Assembly (NCBI RefSeq): GCF_010093535.1
Contig: NW_022985210.1
Location: 6,079 to 70,078 of the forward strand
Direction: 5' to 3'
Origin: Lindgomyces ingoldianus
Taxonomy: Eukaryota; Ascomycota; Dothideomycetes; Pleosporales; Lindgomycetaceae
DNA length: 64,000 nt
Position 1 is the stretch's first letter. Every line of letters starts with the position of its first letter. The position numbers and the translations under genes were made by a program. Below are positions 1 to 12,666 of this stretch, in pieces. The notes under the pieces are model-generated. The model had not been told where the DNA came from. It did no database searches and saw only the letters and a program-made list of their open reading frames with translations.

Positions 1-65
1 GATACGGGGACCCTTCGGATAGGATCCGAGCGACCCGAGATGGAACGATTCGTAGAATCGTTACA
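1..65 (-). mobile_element. End of a Gypsy-2 family LTR, cut by the window edge
   Basis: Read on the minus strand, this is the first 65 bases of the same LTR found at 40612-40908, beginning TGTAACGATTC. No complement of the G-run polypurine tract follows at 66, so this is probably the outer end of an element or solo LTR extending left of the window, not a 3' LTR with its interior to the right. It appears inserted in the Copia relic that follows. Confidence 0.8.
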
Positions 66-3000
66 GTCTAGTCTTATAGTAACTGCTGTAAAGAGCAGAG
101 ATCTAATCTTCTACTAATATTAATTTACCTCTAATAGGGTTGCAAAACTAGATTGCAGCATAAGTTTAATCCTACTTATAGGTGTAGCATGCTGCAGGTT
201 CTTTCTGTTAGCTAGCCTAGCTATCTTGTTAATATATAAGGCCTATAATAGCTAAATTATTTATTGCTGTTAATTTCTAATAATCTTAACTCCTAGAAAC
301 TATTATAGGTTTTTACCTTTTGTTAAGGTATACTTCTCTTATAACTAGTCTACTACACGCTGTGCATCTACTTTAAAGCCTTTTCTGTACGCAACAATAA
401 AGTTGTCTACGTAGAAAAAGACAAATATTCTAGCTTTAGTTATATAGTAGAGTTTATGTAGGATAGCTAAAAACTTAAGGCCTTTAAAAGTTGTTATAAA
501 ATAGTGTTGCTAGAGTAGAGAAAAAATTTATAAGCTATATAGTGCTTTTTAAAGCTTTAGTATTATACCTAGTTTCTAATAGCCTCTTAGCATCTGCATG
601 TAGATATTGCAGTTAATTACTGCATGTACAAACGCGTTAGTTATGTTGTATTGTTTAAGCTCTAAGTTAAAGTGTGTAGATATTGCTATTAGCATTTAAA
701 ATAAGCGTTTTGCTAGGGTGGCAGCGTAGGTATCTTATGTAGTAATGTTTCTCTGTTAATTACTATAGACTACTAGTTGCACCTTACATCTTTATAATCT
801 ATAGTGCTTGTTAAGCTTGTAGGTGTACACCTACATACAATCTAGAATCTGCTGTCTAGCTGCCTTAATTAGCTTTATCTAGACCTCTGTCTAGAATTTT
901 ATTATCTAATAACTATCTAGGTGCGTTCTTTCTGCTACCTTAAACATCTTATGTAGAGAGTGCTTCTCTAGTTGCTTTTAAGTTAATAGCAGAAGTAGCA
1001 GCTAGCTTTTATAAAGTGTCTTTCTTTTAAATAGCATTCTTATTAATGCTACTTTATCTAGTGTCTTACTGCTATACTTTTCTACACTTTTAGATCTTAT
1101 GCTAGCTATAAAGGCTGCAGCCTATAGTATAGTCTTTAACAACTCTATTTAGCTTAGCTTTAGTGCTGCTTTAGCTATTAACTACATAAGCAATGCTGCA
1201 GGTGGCAGAGTGTTTAGAGAAGATAGATAGTTATCTCTAATCTTCTTTTCTTAATAGTAGCCTAGTAGGTCTACTTTATTAAAATTTAATGTATTATCTA
1301 TAGTGTTATCTTTATAAAATAACTCTGTCTCTAGCTAATAACTAAGTGTTAGAAGCTTAATTATTTTAATATATATAGTAATTTTTTTTACTATGTTATA
1401 CATAAAGTTATCTATTAGGTCTTTAGGCTTACTACTAAAGATTAAGTGTTTATTAAAAATAACATTATGTGTATAGATTACTTTTACTAGCAGTAGTATC
1501 TATACATAGTAAATGTTTAATAATTAGTACCTAACTAGATATCTAATCTACGCCTTTAGGTCTAGCCTCTGTAGCCTAGATTTATTCTAATGTGTGTTAT
1601 TAGTTATTATAAATGCTTTACAGCTATAGGCTTTTAAATGTGTAAGGCTTAGCTTTTAAATTAACATAATAACTTTATTATTTAGAGCTACTTGTGTAAA
1701 GAAGATCTTGTATAGTGTCTTTTAGTTGTTTGCATAGTTTAGCGTCTAATTGTATAGGTATACGCTGGCTCTAGTAATGTATAGCTATATATTCTATAGT
1801 AGGTTAGCATCTAGTTGCATAGCCTGTAACTTCTTCTTATTTACACCTTCTAAGCGTTTAGCTTCTCTGTTCTAGGCTTGTGTATCTAGTGCTAAAGGCT
1901 TAATAGTTATTCTATGCAATGCTAGCTAGTGTTCTACCTCTAGTTTTACTATTATAATCTTATTATTAGCTTTAATAACTTTTATAGTAATGTTATAATA
2001 GTTCTTTAAAAAGAGGATAAAGATTATAAAAGCTTTAATAATTAATTTAGTAGGCTTATTATTCTTAAAGTAGAGGTCTTACTAGAGGCTAGAATACTTA
2101 TTAGTAATTAGCATTTAACTCTACTCTTTTATAATGCTCTATGCTTTATATGCATAGAAATTAATTAACAGTCTTTTACTAGGTCTACTATTACTAATTT
2201 ATAGTGTGCAGCTAATTTATTATTATATCTTAGCTTTACTATATAAGTTACATTAGACTGTTGTAATTTCTTTAATTTGCACTCTTTTAGCTTACTATAT
2301 AAGGTGTTAAAGTGTAGCTAGTCTAAGGTGTCCTAGACGCTTATGCTATAGCTCTACTAATGCCTTTTATAGACTATGTTTAGTTCTTGTGTTAATTATA
2401 TGTGTATAATATAAGCCCTTTTATAGTAGATAGTACTCTAACACCTATTAGCTATAGATCTCTGTAAAATCTTTAATTATTATCCTGTCTAGGGCCTTTA
2501 AAGCAGTTAGCTCTGCTTATATGTCCTACTAGATTCCTTTTTATTGCAGTAGGTAGAACAAGACTAGGTTGCACAGCAGGTCTAGGCACAGTGTAGCATT
2601 ATGTAGTATAAGACTATATGCTTAACTATATGTTCTATACTTACTTTTTAAGCTTAGTGTAATTAATTTATAGCTTTAAATCTATATATAAAAGTTTCTA
2701 GACTAGATAAAGTCTTTTAGTGTTAGTAAATAATAGTTATAAATCTAATTAAGATTATTTATAATATAGCATGTTAAGCTTAAGTTAAGGATAAATAATT
2801 CTCTTAGCAGATATCTATTCTAGTTTAAATTAACTATAGCTAGCAATGTAGCTGCCTTAATTTTTAATACTTTCTAGCTTTTAAGTTAGTCTTCTTATAT
2901 CTTTAGTGTAAGTGTATGTAAACTCTTTAGGATTAGTATTTTTAAATTATGTCTACACTACTCTCTTAGTAGGCTTTAAAATTCTAAGTTATGCTTATGC

Positions 3001-3960
3001 TTTAATGCTATAAGCTCTTTAACTCTCTTATTTAGCATCTACTAGTCTAGTGCTCTATCTAGATAGACATAGAAGCAGTCCTTTAGTGCATAGATGTGTC
3101 TATATACAGGATATTTAGTGCCTTTTATTTTAGCAGGTTTCTAGCTTAAAGATAACTTCCTATTATCTTCTTAATAATATTAATGTTAAGGTCTACTCTG
3201 TTTTCTTAACATTACAACTTCTGCACTACAGGCGTCTTTATTTGTGCTTTAGGTAGTCTTTCTACTTTTAGTAAAGTATAATAAGTTATTTATTATAAAG
3301 GCAGCTTTATGCTTTTTTATATGTATTAGATAATTTAACATTATATGTTTTTAAAAGCGCTTTATTATTTCTTTTTAATTTATGTTTAGTGTAAACTATC
3401 TACTTTTCTAAAAGGTTGTAGACTAATAAGGGGCAACTTTATTTATAGTAGTTAGAAAGTCCTTTGCTACAGCATTAAACTGCGTTGTTTTTAGAACATT
3501 TTGTGTCTCTGCTTCTGTAGCAGCGTAGTCATACTCTGCTAGCTACAGGTCTTATATGCTTGTGTTTCTTAGCAGCTTTAGGGATGCATTATATTAGTTA
3601 CACACGCATTTTTATTTAAATTAGTTGTTAACACTTACTATAGCTTTAAGGTTTATAATCTACTGTCTAAGTAGTTAATCTAGGGAACAGCATGTACACT
3701 GCAGATGCAGGCTAACTATTAACTAGATAAAGACAATAATCTGTTAGAAGCTTAATTGCTCTTTTTTATAATTATGTCTATTACTCTTATACTTGTTAGC
3801 CTTAATCTTATAGTATTTAATAGCTTCTTTAAAAGCTCTAACACTGCTTATTAATAGCTTATTTAGGTGCGTAGGCGTTTTAATGTTAGAGGCTAGTAAA
3901 AACTTAGCTATTAGCAGCATCTCTAGAGCTCTTAGTTTAGAGATTATTTAGATAGTTAAC
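66..3960 (-). mobile_element. RIP-degraded Ty1/Copia retrotransposon relic (pol region)
   Basis: Minus-strand translation with many TAG/TAA stops still shows Copia landmarks. The reverse transcriptase active site reads FFYVDN near 385-430, a YVDD motif with the last D changed to N. Further upstream on that strand, near 2280-2350, is the integrase zinc-binding segment HKRLGHLRLA. The order IN before RT is that of Copia, not Gypsy. RNase H is missing because the element is cut on the left by the Gypsy LTR at 1-65. I could not find the Copia LTRs or a gag zinc knuckle, so the right boundary is approximate. There is no functional reading frame. Confidence 0.7.
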
Positions 3961-4084
3961 TTAGAATCCACTTGCGGCCAGATGCTGTGCGCTACACATC
4001 TTAATTGCAGCTGCATCATCTAGGCTCTGTAGTCAGTGTGGTCTCGAAGGACGACTGTCGCGTCTTAAGGAGGCTGGGTGGCTA

Positions 4085-4440
4085 TTTTGTATTAATAGAG
4101 GCACTAAGACTCTTAATTATTAAATTAAAGCACTGTTTCTAGGCTTCCTAAGATAAATAATAAGTTTAGATATAATGTATAGAATAATTAATTAATTATA
4201 TTAATTGTCTTTATTTATTAATCCTTTTTCTGCTCTACTTGTGTTGCTTAGCTTTTTGTTTTGCTGATCTAAGTCCCTCGCGCACTTGCCCTATGCGCGA
4301 CTAGCTTGCAAAATGCTGCAATTTGCAGCAACATACTGTTCGAGCTTATTGCTCGTACTATGTAGCAGCTTTTGTCAAGCGTTCCTCCTGTCTTGACAGT
4401 AGGTGCGCAAATCTGACAACTATACTTTCTACTTATATTA
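4085..4440 (-). repeat. Dispersed repeat, inverted relative to 33245-33480
   Basis: The reverse complement of about 4085-4330 matches 33245-33480 over its length: TTGCAGCATTTTGCAAGC-like end, then GTCGCGCATAGGGC, an AACACGAG/AACACAAG segment, an AT stretch, and a TATACATTATATCTAAA block. Both copies are RIP-mutated. The Fot1/pogo-like coding traces seen beside the 33-kb copy suggest this is the end of a DNA transposon, but the element was not delimited. Confidence 0.6.
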
Positions 4441-5215
4441 CAAGCCTTAGTTATTAGCTATATATAAAGAAAAGTAACTCTAATTTACTTAAACTTATTA
4501 ATATAATAAAGTAAAAAACATAGCTTGCGTAGCCTTTTATAATAAAGTAACATTTAAAGTTAGATTAGACACTACACCTCTATATATACATTAGTAGCAT
4601 AGAAAAGTATATAAGAGTTAGTACCTAAAGCTTACTTTTAAGTCTAAAAGGACTACAGTTTCTATATTTAGTGTAATTTTTCTTAATTTTAAATTAAAGC
4701 TGTTTATTAATAAGAAAAGTAAGTGTAATAATGCTAGTAAATACTACTAAATTCTACATAATGTTAGTATCCTATTTTATTAGCAGCTTACAGAGGAACG
4801 CGGTATTAGCATATAGATGCAGGATAGAGCACCTATTTACACTGCAAGGCTACTTAAAAGTATATAGATAACTATAGCATAATATAGATAAATTAGCTTC
4901 TATAAAGTTCTAATTTAAACCTAATTAAAAACTTTTAGTAGATTATAAAGCTCTATATTTTAAAGTAATAAGAATATATTACTACTTATAAGCAAATAGT
5001 AGATATCTTTAAAAAAAAAGTAGGCAAAAATTACACTAGCTAATTATAGAAAGTGTATTCTTAGTTAGCTAAAGCGCATAAAGAAAGTTATCTAAAATAA
5101 AGGTAAATTAACTTACTATTAACTAAGCATAGCACTAAAAGACAGGCCTATATATAAGCTTTATATAAAAATAAAAATCTTTAAATTTAGTTAATAATTA
5201 ACTAAGTAACCTCCT
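4441..5215 (+). mobile_element. RIP-degraded Tc1/mariner transposase relic
   Basis: Plus-strand translation near 4820-4865 gives MQDRAPIYTARLLKS, a mutated form of the DDE_3 motif around the second catalytic D (QDNAPIHTA). About 60 bases on, a degraded SPDLNPIENFW segment is visible (SSNLNLIKNF followed by TAG TAG). D to R or N, E to K and W to stop are all RIP-type changes. Terminal repeats were not found, so the boundaries are approximate. Confidence 0.55.
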
Positions 5216-5229
5216 TCCCTAATAGGATA

Positions 5230-5701
5230 ACTATACCCCTGCAGAGCTCGGATTGCTAGGCGGCTAATGACTTTTGGTAGGCGACTGTACAAGCTGCGTT
5301 AGGTCAGTCGGGGTAGACTGTAGACGGCCTTCCAGTACTTGTTTGAAACGTAAACGTTTCTGCACATACTCTTGGAAGAATCCCAAGCTGGTGGGCCGTT
5401 GTAAATCAAACAGGGACCCTGCTACTTGTGACGTACTCTGTACAGGTGATTAGCTTACGTACCTGGATTCAAGTATGCTTTTAGCTCCTCTTTCTGTTCT
5501 AACTTCTTTCTAGGTTTAGAACAGAGAACTACTGGGTTTCTTCACAAATTGAACTTCTTCACTCCGGGGCAGGATACTAGATTCTTCTAGAGTAGCAGGG
5601 CGCTGCTCAACTTGCAAGGTTCCGTCGAATACTCCTAGGGGCATGACTCCCATCTCCCCCATAGAAATCGTGGAATATTCGTAACTTGCACTCGTAGCCA
5701 T
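5230..5701 (-). pseudogene. Unrecognised gene fragment with in-frame stop
   Basis: An ATG at 5701 on the minus strand opens a 61-codon frame (MATSASYEYSTISMGEMG...) that ends at a TAA at 5516. The same frame continues to a plausible 41-nt intron (donor GTACGT at 5462, acceptor TAG at 5422), then reads through a protein-like segment (SLFDLQRPTSLGFFQEYVQ) to a stop near 5270. Beyond that the Tc1/mariner relic begins. It looks like the 5' part of a gene that lost its 3' end to the repeat block. I do not recognise the family. Confidence 0.35.
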
Positions 5702-5780
5702 GGAACGTGCTGCTAGTTATTCTCACAGAGAAGAGGGCATATATTCTGCCAACTGATTTCTCTTTCCGCGACTCCACAGT

Positions 5781-6973
5781 ATGCATTCACTTTATTTTGT
5801 TTAGCATTTATTCTTTACTTGTTTCTACTCTCTTAGTACAGTGTATTTCACACATTCATTTCTTGCGTTGATTACAATTAACTGTTTAGTAGCTAGCGCC
5901 CCTCATTCACAATTGGCAAGCCGTGACTCTACTTGCACTACGAAATCACAACGTAAATCGTGGTAAGAAATTAACACCTTCCCTTAAGAGTTCGCTAGCA
6001 GTGGTGGCAGGACTACTCTCACCAATGCTAACAAGGCCACCTACATTAAAGCTAAGCTTTGCCTCATGAATTCCCTAGCAAAGGGCCTTGTTGCAGACGC
6101 AGTCTCGGGATGGGACGATCTTACCTGGACACATTTGAATCAGTCAAACTACATCCACCACGTGGGCTAATTTCTTCCGTCACATCAACACTTCATGTAT
6201 ACACACGAGTATCTTTTAAAAACTGAATATAACTATACAGGTACTCAGCCGTACTGAGACGAAGAAGCCAACTCGGACCACTTCGTCGATGCAGATGCCC
6301 TCGATCCCGATACTAGTTTCGGCGGCAATGGTGTCTCTATGAAAACTAGTGACTACGCTTGCATTACCGACGGTCTGTTCGTAAACATGACATTAGATAT
6401 TGGCCCAAAGTACACCAAGACGAACTATTGCAGCTATCGCGAGTTCAGCGCAAGTTCTTTCATGTGGGCGAATTCCACGTATCTCGACTAATGCATGGCT
6501 GAGGAGAAATACACGCCCGCATTCCCCTGCTTCTCTTCCTGGCCCCATACACCTGGCTACGCTGGTGTAGGTGGGTAGGTCGGTCTGTCTTCTTTCTCAG
6601 GACCAGCTCACACTCTTACTAATCCTTTCAGATGTTGGATATTGTAGCAAGCCCTGGAGAGCCCCTCTTTTTCCTCTACCACACGAATCTCAACCGACTC
6701 TAGTGGGTATGGAAGTCTAAGAACCGTACCACACGCCTGACTGATATGGGTGGATAAAACATCCCTGACAATGGTTATTTGATCTCAATGGATATGCCGT
6801 GCCCAGACTCGTCTTTAGCAAATTACTCTGGTCATCCTGGAGATGTTACCACGCTCACACATGTCCTCTAGATGGTGGATCTAGTTCTGAATGTTACGGT
6901 GGGCTACGTCATGGATATTGGTGGGGACTTGCTTTGCTTCGAGTATGTCCAAGTCTCTCTTCTGAAGATATAA
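5781..6973 (+). pseudogene. Tyrosinase (common central domain) pseudogene
   Basis: The reading from ATG 5781 has a hydrophobic leader (FLALITINCLVASA) with one in-frame stop. It then shows tyrosinase segments: WDDLTWTHLNQSNYIHHVG, FLPSHQHFMYTHEYLL (CuA region), TGTQPY, DPDTSFGGNG, CITDGLF, then an intron near 6568-6631, and MLDIVASPGEPLFFLYHTNL (CuB region) and VMDIGGDLLCFEY before TAA. Members are copper monooxygenases that oxidise phenols, often secreted. Here several stops interrupt the frame (for example HHVG-stop). In CuB the paired His is Tyr-His, and the downstream HGxGH-type segment reads HTPGYAGVG, so copper ligands are lost. There is no intact product. It lies upstream of, and convergent with, the HSP70-like gene. 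Confidence 0.75.
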
Positions 6974-7257
6974 GACACTTGGGCTGGTATCATTTTCCCG
7001 CTAGATTCTATGTATGTATGGAGAGTATGTTTGTATGATGGAGAAGTAAACGCCATACTGTACATGTTCTAGGTGTCATTTAACATCATACTTAGTGTAC
7101 ATAGGTTCAGCGCCATCCGCATGTCCTTGGAGTAGCCTAACCCAACCTATTGAAAGATTGTATTGGCCGCAATGGAAATTGAATTGCACAACTCACTCGT
7201 TGAGGACTCGCTTTGTGGTGCGAGTATCTCATAGATGCAAAGTGAATCCCAATTAGC

Positions 7258-10200
7258 TTACGCACCGAAATCAGCCTCAACACTTGCATATTCCTTGCCC
7301 GCGCATTCAAAGGCGAACACTAATCGAGCTCCTTCAACCTTCACCAGGAGCTTATAGTTGAGTTTCAAGTGAGGACCGTCGCGCCCAGAAACTTTCTTGA
7401 ATTGGTCTTTGGGTATGTCGCTGAGATCGACACGGAGTTTAGAATTACGTTGGACGGCTAGAAGATATAAATCAGCACAGGGTTTCGATGACACAGGAGC
7501 GAAGACACACATTTCCCCGGGTATTTGGGAGCTCTGTCTGATGCGCACATCATCAGTTCAGTGTAAATGATGTAATCGTCATCATCCATATCTAGGTCGA
7601 ACGTTCGGTAGAACGGATGCGTAATAGCTCGGTCGCGCTCGAGGTCATCCCCCTAGAATGGGTTAGTCCCTCTGCCAATCTAGTAGCAGTCAAGTATCCA
7701 TTGACAAACCTTGTTGATGAACCAGGTCATCTTGTCTACGCGGTATATGCTCTCGTGGGTGTCCCACACCTTTGGTTGGCCTGAATGTTCATCTTCTTCC
7801 CATATAGATCGAGACTCCACGCCGTAGTGGGTCTCTGCAACGCTGGATAGAACTGCGACTTGACGGGGGAGTTTGCTCAGCGCCGCTCCTCTAAAGGTTG
7901 AACGTGTGAGTAACAAAATACTTTGCGCCACAAGTCTCGGCGTTATACTTACTTTACAATAGCGGACCAACTTCCCTTTCTGTTAGCTTTGTGAATAAAG
8001 ATGCCTTTTGATGGGACCAGGGCTTCCAACGAGGCGTAGTACTGTACGATTGGGCGATTTTGAGGCCTGTACGGGTGAGATTTTGGGTACGTTCGTACGA
8101 CAGGGAGGAGGAGAGGTAGGTGTACGTATCGTAACTGTTACGGCTCACGTGATCTGTACGAGTAGTACGATTCGATTAAAGTACGCCGTACTCTAGTCGA
8201 AACGGCTGAGATTATAGGTCTCTAGAGACGCAAGATTAAGGTCTAATTAACCATAAGATAACTAATTCTCCCTAGTAACAAGAGCAGAGAGGTCTAAAAG
8301 CTTGCTGCTCACTACCTTGTGCTATAGCTAGTTCTTCTAGAGTTAAATAGCCTTAATTGTCGCACTTTTTAGTAAGCCTTAATTGTCAGTTACTGTACAA
8401 CTAGCTGCGCTAAAACACCTCTCACACTTGCAACTAGTAGCTAGGATAGTAAGGAAATTAAGGGCAATCTTAAAGAGGATAGGATAGGCTGTTTTGCCTC
8501 TAGTAAGCCACTATTATAGGGGTTCTCTGTGTAGTGAGAGGTGATCTTTGTAGTAATTAGCTCTTATAGAGTTATAGTAGAGCTGCAGCTTATTTAACGC
8601 CTTCTTACACTTATGTAAGCGCTAATTTATTATAAGAGAGAGGTTAACAGAGAGGCAAGCCTTGTAATTGTTGTTGTAATAGTCACCACCTAGTAGCTTA
8701 CAACGCCTAGGAGATAATAGCTTATCTTTAACCTTATGCTTATCCTTAGCATTTAAATACTAGTTAAAGATTGTCTCTATTAACCTAGTTACCTTATCTA
8801 CCTAGCTCTTGTAATGCTGCTAGTAATCTTAAAACTAAAGTAAGCATAATTAAGAGTTAAGGATAGTAGCAACTATGTAGTATAAGACTAGCAGATTAAG
8901 GATTAGTTTACCCTAGTAAGTAGTAAGCTTTTAATAGCTAAACTTAATAGCGTTTTTAAGGTACAAGTTGCTTAGCTTGTTAGCAGTAATTACTCTTATT
9001 TAATTAAGGTAGATTTAGAGGCACTAAAGCTCTGTTATAGTCCTCTATAGTAAGCTAGATAAGCCCTAGCCCTTAAGTCTTTTTATTATTTAATAGAACT
9101 TCTCTAAAAAGTCCTTAAGGCGCTTAATCTTATTCTAATTATCTTTAGTAATAAGATCTGCTAGGGCATTAAAGCTAGCTTGTTAAGTCTCCTTATTAGC
9201 ATTAAAAGAGCCTCTTTATTACTGTTAGAAGCAACTAATAGCCTCTCTAAGCTTGTAACAGCGTAATAGCATAAGGTAAACTAAGTGCTAGCGTACTCTG
9301 CCATCGCGCACTAGATTAAGCGTGCTGAACTGCTAAATTAAGTCCTCCTTTATAATGTTAATTTAGAGAGTCTTAAAAAGCCTTATGCGCTTATGTAATG
9401 CTAGCATGCTGTTTACAAAGTTATAGAGTTGTCTAACAACTCTACGCTTTCTGTATAGCTTAAATTAATCGCGTAGAGCAGCTCTAGCAAGCTCCTGCTT
9501 AAATTTTATAACGCCTTTGCTGTATATAATAGCTTTAACAACTACCTAGATTATATAGGCAGCGCAGCAGATTTAGTGCTGTCTATTAAGCTTGTACAGC
9601 AGGTTAAGCTTCTTATTAAGGCTTTAGATAAGCTTATTGTTATTATTTAACGTGTTATCTCTAACAAAGCAGCTAAATTTTAACGCAATATTGTACTTAT
9701 TAATAACAGCAGCTATCTTAGAGGCTTGCGCACTGCTAGTATAGTTACTGTATAGGTTTTTAAAGCTAATTAAGAGGTCTTGCTAAGCGTGTAAGGCATC
9801 TGGCTATTGTTAGTTACAGAGTTCTCACAATAGTGGCCTGTGCGCGCATACTAACAAAGTGAGCAACTACTGCAAGGAAGGAAAAGTAGTTTCTAGAACA
9901 CTATATATCTACGCTTAGCGCAATTTTTAACAGCGTAGTAATTAGTATTATTTAAATCTCCTTCTTTTGCTGCATAAGTGCAGTGTGGATATCCTTAGAG
10001 AGCGTGGTGGTAGAATGTAGTAGGGCAGCAAGAAGATCTATGCAATTTTAGCTAATAAGACTACAGGTCTCTAATAAAATAGCCTTTTTAAACAACTAAT
10101 CCTGCACTATAACCTAGTTAACTAGGGCACTGCGCAGAGGACCCTCCTGCTATGGTGTATGAGATAACCCCCGCGACAAGCCTGCTGCTCCTCTAGCTGC

Positions 10201-12666
10201 CTCCCATGGGTGCTGCGGTAGCTGTACGCTATTAGGTAAGAGCTCTCCATTAACGTTAACTTTATGCTCCCTTAGTAGGTGCTGAACAATATAGTTATAG
10301 CCATCCACCACCTTTGCAGCGCCTCGAGAGCCCTGCTCATGACACTGACGGCAGAGCCAGAGGCGGATTACCTTGCCCTGCTCCTCTAGGAGCGTTATAT
10401 CCGCGCCATGAGCCCACACCTTTAACGGCGTACAATTGCCTTGCAAGGTAGTCTTGTTCTTTACTTAGTAACCTAATTGCGCTAAGGGCAACGCCTGTTT
10501 TAAGTCTAATAGCTATATATTATTCTAATTAATTGTAAACTTAACGCTAGCGTTATAATTGCGGTCCTCTAGGAACTGCTGCGATTAATCTTTAGCCACA
10601 GACAGTGTACTATCGCGGGATGAGGCAGGAGACGCAGTGTAGAGGGCTTTCGACTTCTGCAGCCTACGAGACTGCGCAAAATGGACAACGGAGGGATCTA
10701 ATTGACTAGATGAGGCCTGTAAGGCGGCAAGACGCGTAGATAGATAACTCTGCAATGGAAAATAGTCTGTAATAGGCATTTTTGAGACAACAGACCGCAG
10801 ATGGATAGATTAAACCCCTTAGAAAGAGATTTGAGCGCCCTTGCGAAACTTTCAGCTAATCAGAGCTCTAGAAGCTCTCCCCGCAGACCTCCTGCTCACC
10901 AGAGTCCTCCTACTCCTCCAGAATCGCTATAAAAACTTCCTAAAAGGGTAATACGATCCGTACTACGTACCGTACCTAGGGCATCATTAACCGTACGGTG
11001 CGGCTCACGAACTCAGTACGTTCGTACTGAACACGTGACCGTTACGGTTCACTTTGTACGGACCGTAGTACGGCCCGTTGGAAGCCCTGGATGGGACTTC
11101 ACTTACGCGCCATTAGGCTGGATGACCTGTGTTCCTGTGTGCGTTGCCGCTAGATTTTCCTTGAGGTAGAGGCTCTCTCCAAAGCCTCCAACCAGAAATA
11201 TCGCCTAAGCATATCATTGTCAACTACCCAGTTGAAGTCAAAATAATGGTGGCGGGGAAATATACTTTGATTGCTGCGCCCTTTGGATGACCAGACGACA
11301 TGCGCTTGAGGCGAACCTCGTTCACCTGGTGAGTTACCAACTTGTCAATCTCCTCAAAGACTGGTTGAAATATGTCTTCCATGTCGGGGCTATATAAATC
11401 GATAAGTGGCTAGGAACTTCTAAGGTTGTCGCACAACGAAGAACTTACACAGAGAGTGTCAATGTATTCGACTTGATTCCTTTGGACGAGTTGTCTTTAA
11501 TCTTCGCCATTGGGAAATTGACGTATGCAGTCTCGTCATTCTTTCCCCGGAAAGATGGCTTGATGGTCTCATCAAAGTCTTTCATAGCTCGACGATATGC
11601 ATCTGTTTCTTTGAGATCGAGGAACGTGCGTTCACCCACCATGTCCTTAACCCAGTTCTCAAATCTCTTGTTAATCATCAATGACCCTGCAATACCGCCT
11701 ATAATATTTAAGTTTACCGACGTTAGATGCAATGTTTAACGAACTTACCAGTGGACGGAACCAGTTCCTTTAGCTCCAAAGGATCAAGATTGAGTATCTC
11801 GTAGGAAACAAGATCAACAGTACCACCTCCTGCATCGCAAATCGTGATAGCGTCCCCTACCTATGCATTTCATTAATCAAAATTTGAGCAAAAGATGATC
11901 GTAAAGCCCTTACCTCCATGCCCTGATGCTTGAGGTAGTGCAGTGTGTACATTGCGGCAGCCTCAGGCTCTTTGATTAACTCAATCGGTGAGATCCCCGC
12001 ATTACGGGCTGCCTGCGCAGGGCATATTAGTATCCAGGCTCCAATAGGCTTAGATATAAGAGGGCCATACTCGAAGCGTGGCATCCTTTGCCTTATCTGA
12101 CCAAACAGCCGGCACAGAGAGTACAAAGTACTTGTCCAGCATATCAAGATATGCTTTCGGCACCTTCCCATAAATCACCTTCAGTGCATGTTTGTAAATT
12201 GCAGCAATGTAATCGCTTGCAATATCTGCCGGGGGTTTTCCTAACTTCGCAATTTCAGCTTTCGTTGCTGCAGCCCCGGCGGTGTCGAAAAGGGGTCGTT
12301 TCTGATCGGGATCGAGGAGCAACTTGATGCCAACAATTTTTTCTTCCGCAGTACGATCGAGCTCATAACCCCACTTGAATTCATTTCTATTCTGGTACTT
12401 CAGGACTGTAGGTGCCTTTGGTACTGTCTTGGAGCTTCCAGGCCACTCAGTTACGCAGTGAACTTCGTCAGGTTTAGAGGAAAACGCGTACGCGATTCTA
12501 ATTTAACATTTAAGGCTTAGTACAGGTCGTATAGGGGAACTAAGACATACCCGCTGTACGTTGTGCCGAAGTCAAGTGCGATCACCATCCGATCAGAGTC
12601 ATCGTCTCCCAGGAGGCTCATCTTGCTTAGTGCTTCCGATAGCCGATCCTTGGTCCGCGAATCCAT
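7258..12666 (-). CDS. HSP70-like ATPase domain protein, split by hAT in an intron and probably frameshifted
   Basis: This fungal HSP70-like (HSPA12-type actin/HSP70 fold) protein has ten inferred exons: 12551-12666, 12071-12497, 11914-12012, 11749-11860, 11449-11698, 11266-11389, 11107-11204, 7953-7970, 7710-7890 and 7258-7652. All nine junctions have GT/AG ends and keep phase. Motifs are phosphate-1 IALDFGTTYSG (residues 29-39), phosphate-2 ICDAGGGTVDL (about 221-231) and adenosine motif FLVGGFGES (about 379-387). Full length would be about 606 residues. Intron 7 was about 56 nt and now holds the hAT element at 8018-11089. In the last exon, the frame PKYPG has to shift by one base near 7518 to continue as EMCVFAPVSS. 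Unshifted translation stops at the TAG at 7458-7460 (about 539 aa). ATPase motifs are intact. No J-partner or substrate can be inferred. Confidence 0.8.
8018..11089 (-). mobile_element. hAT transposon, RIP-degraded, complete ends
   Basis: The 3,072-bp element has terminal inverted repeats starting CAGGGCTTCCAACG and a perfect 8-bp target duplication, GATGGGAC, at 8010-8017 and 11090-11097. Eight-bp duplications and the transposase traces are typical of hAT. Minus-strand frames show the N-terminal part from 10779 (MPITDYFPLQSYLSTRL), a BED-finger-like part at 10150-10446 (LWLCRQCHEQGS...) and the C-terminal dimerisation segment near 8395-8450 (SSCKCERCFSAAS). The interior is AT-rich with TAG/TAA stops. 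The outer 100-200 bp are far less mutated and contain many short GTACG-type subterminal motifs. Confidence 0.9.
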
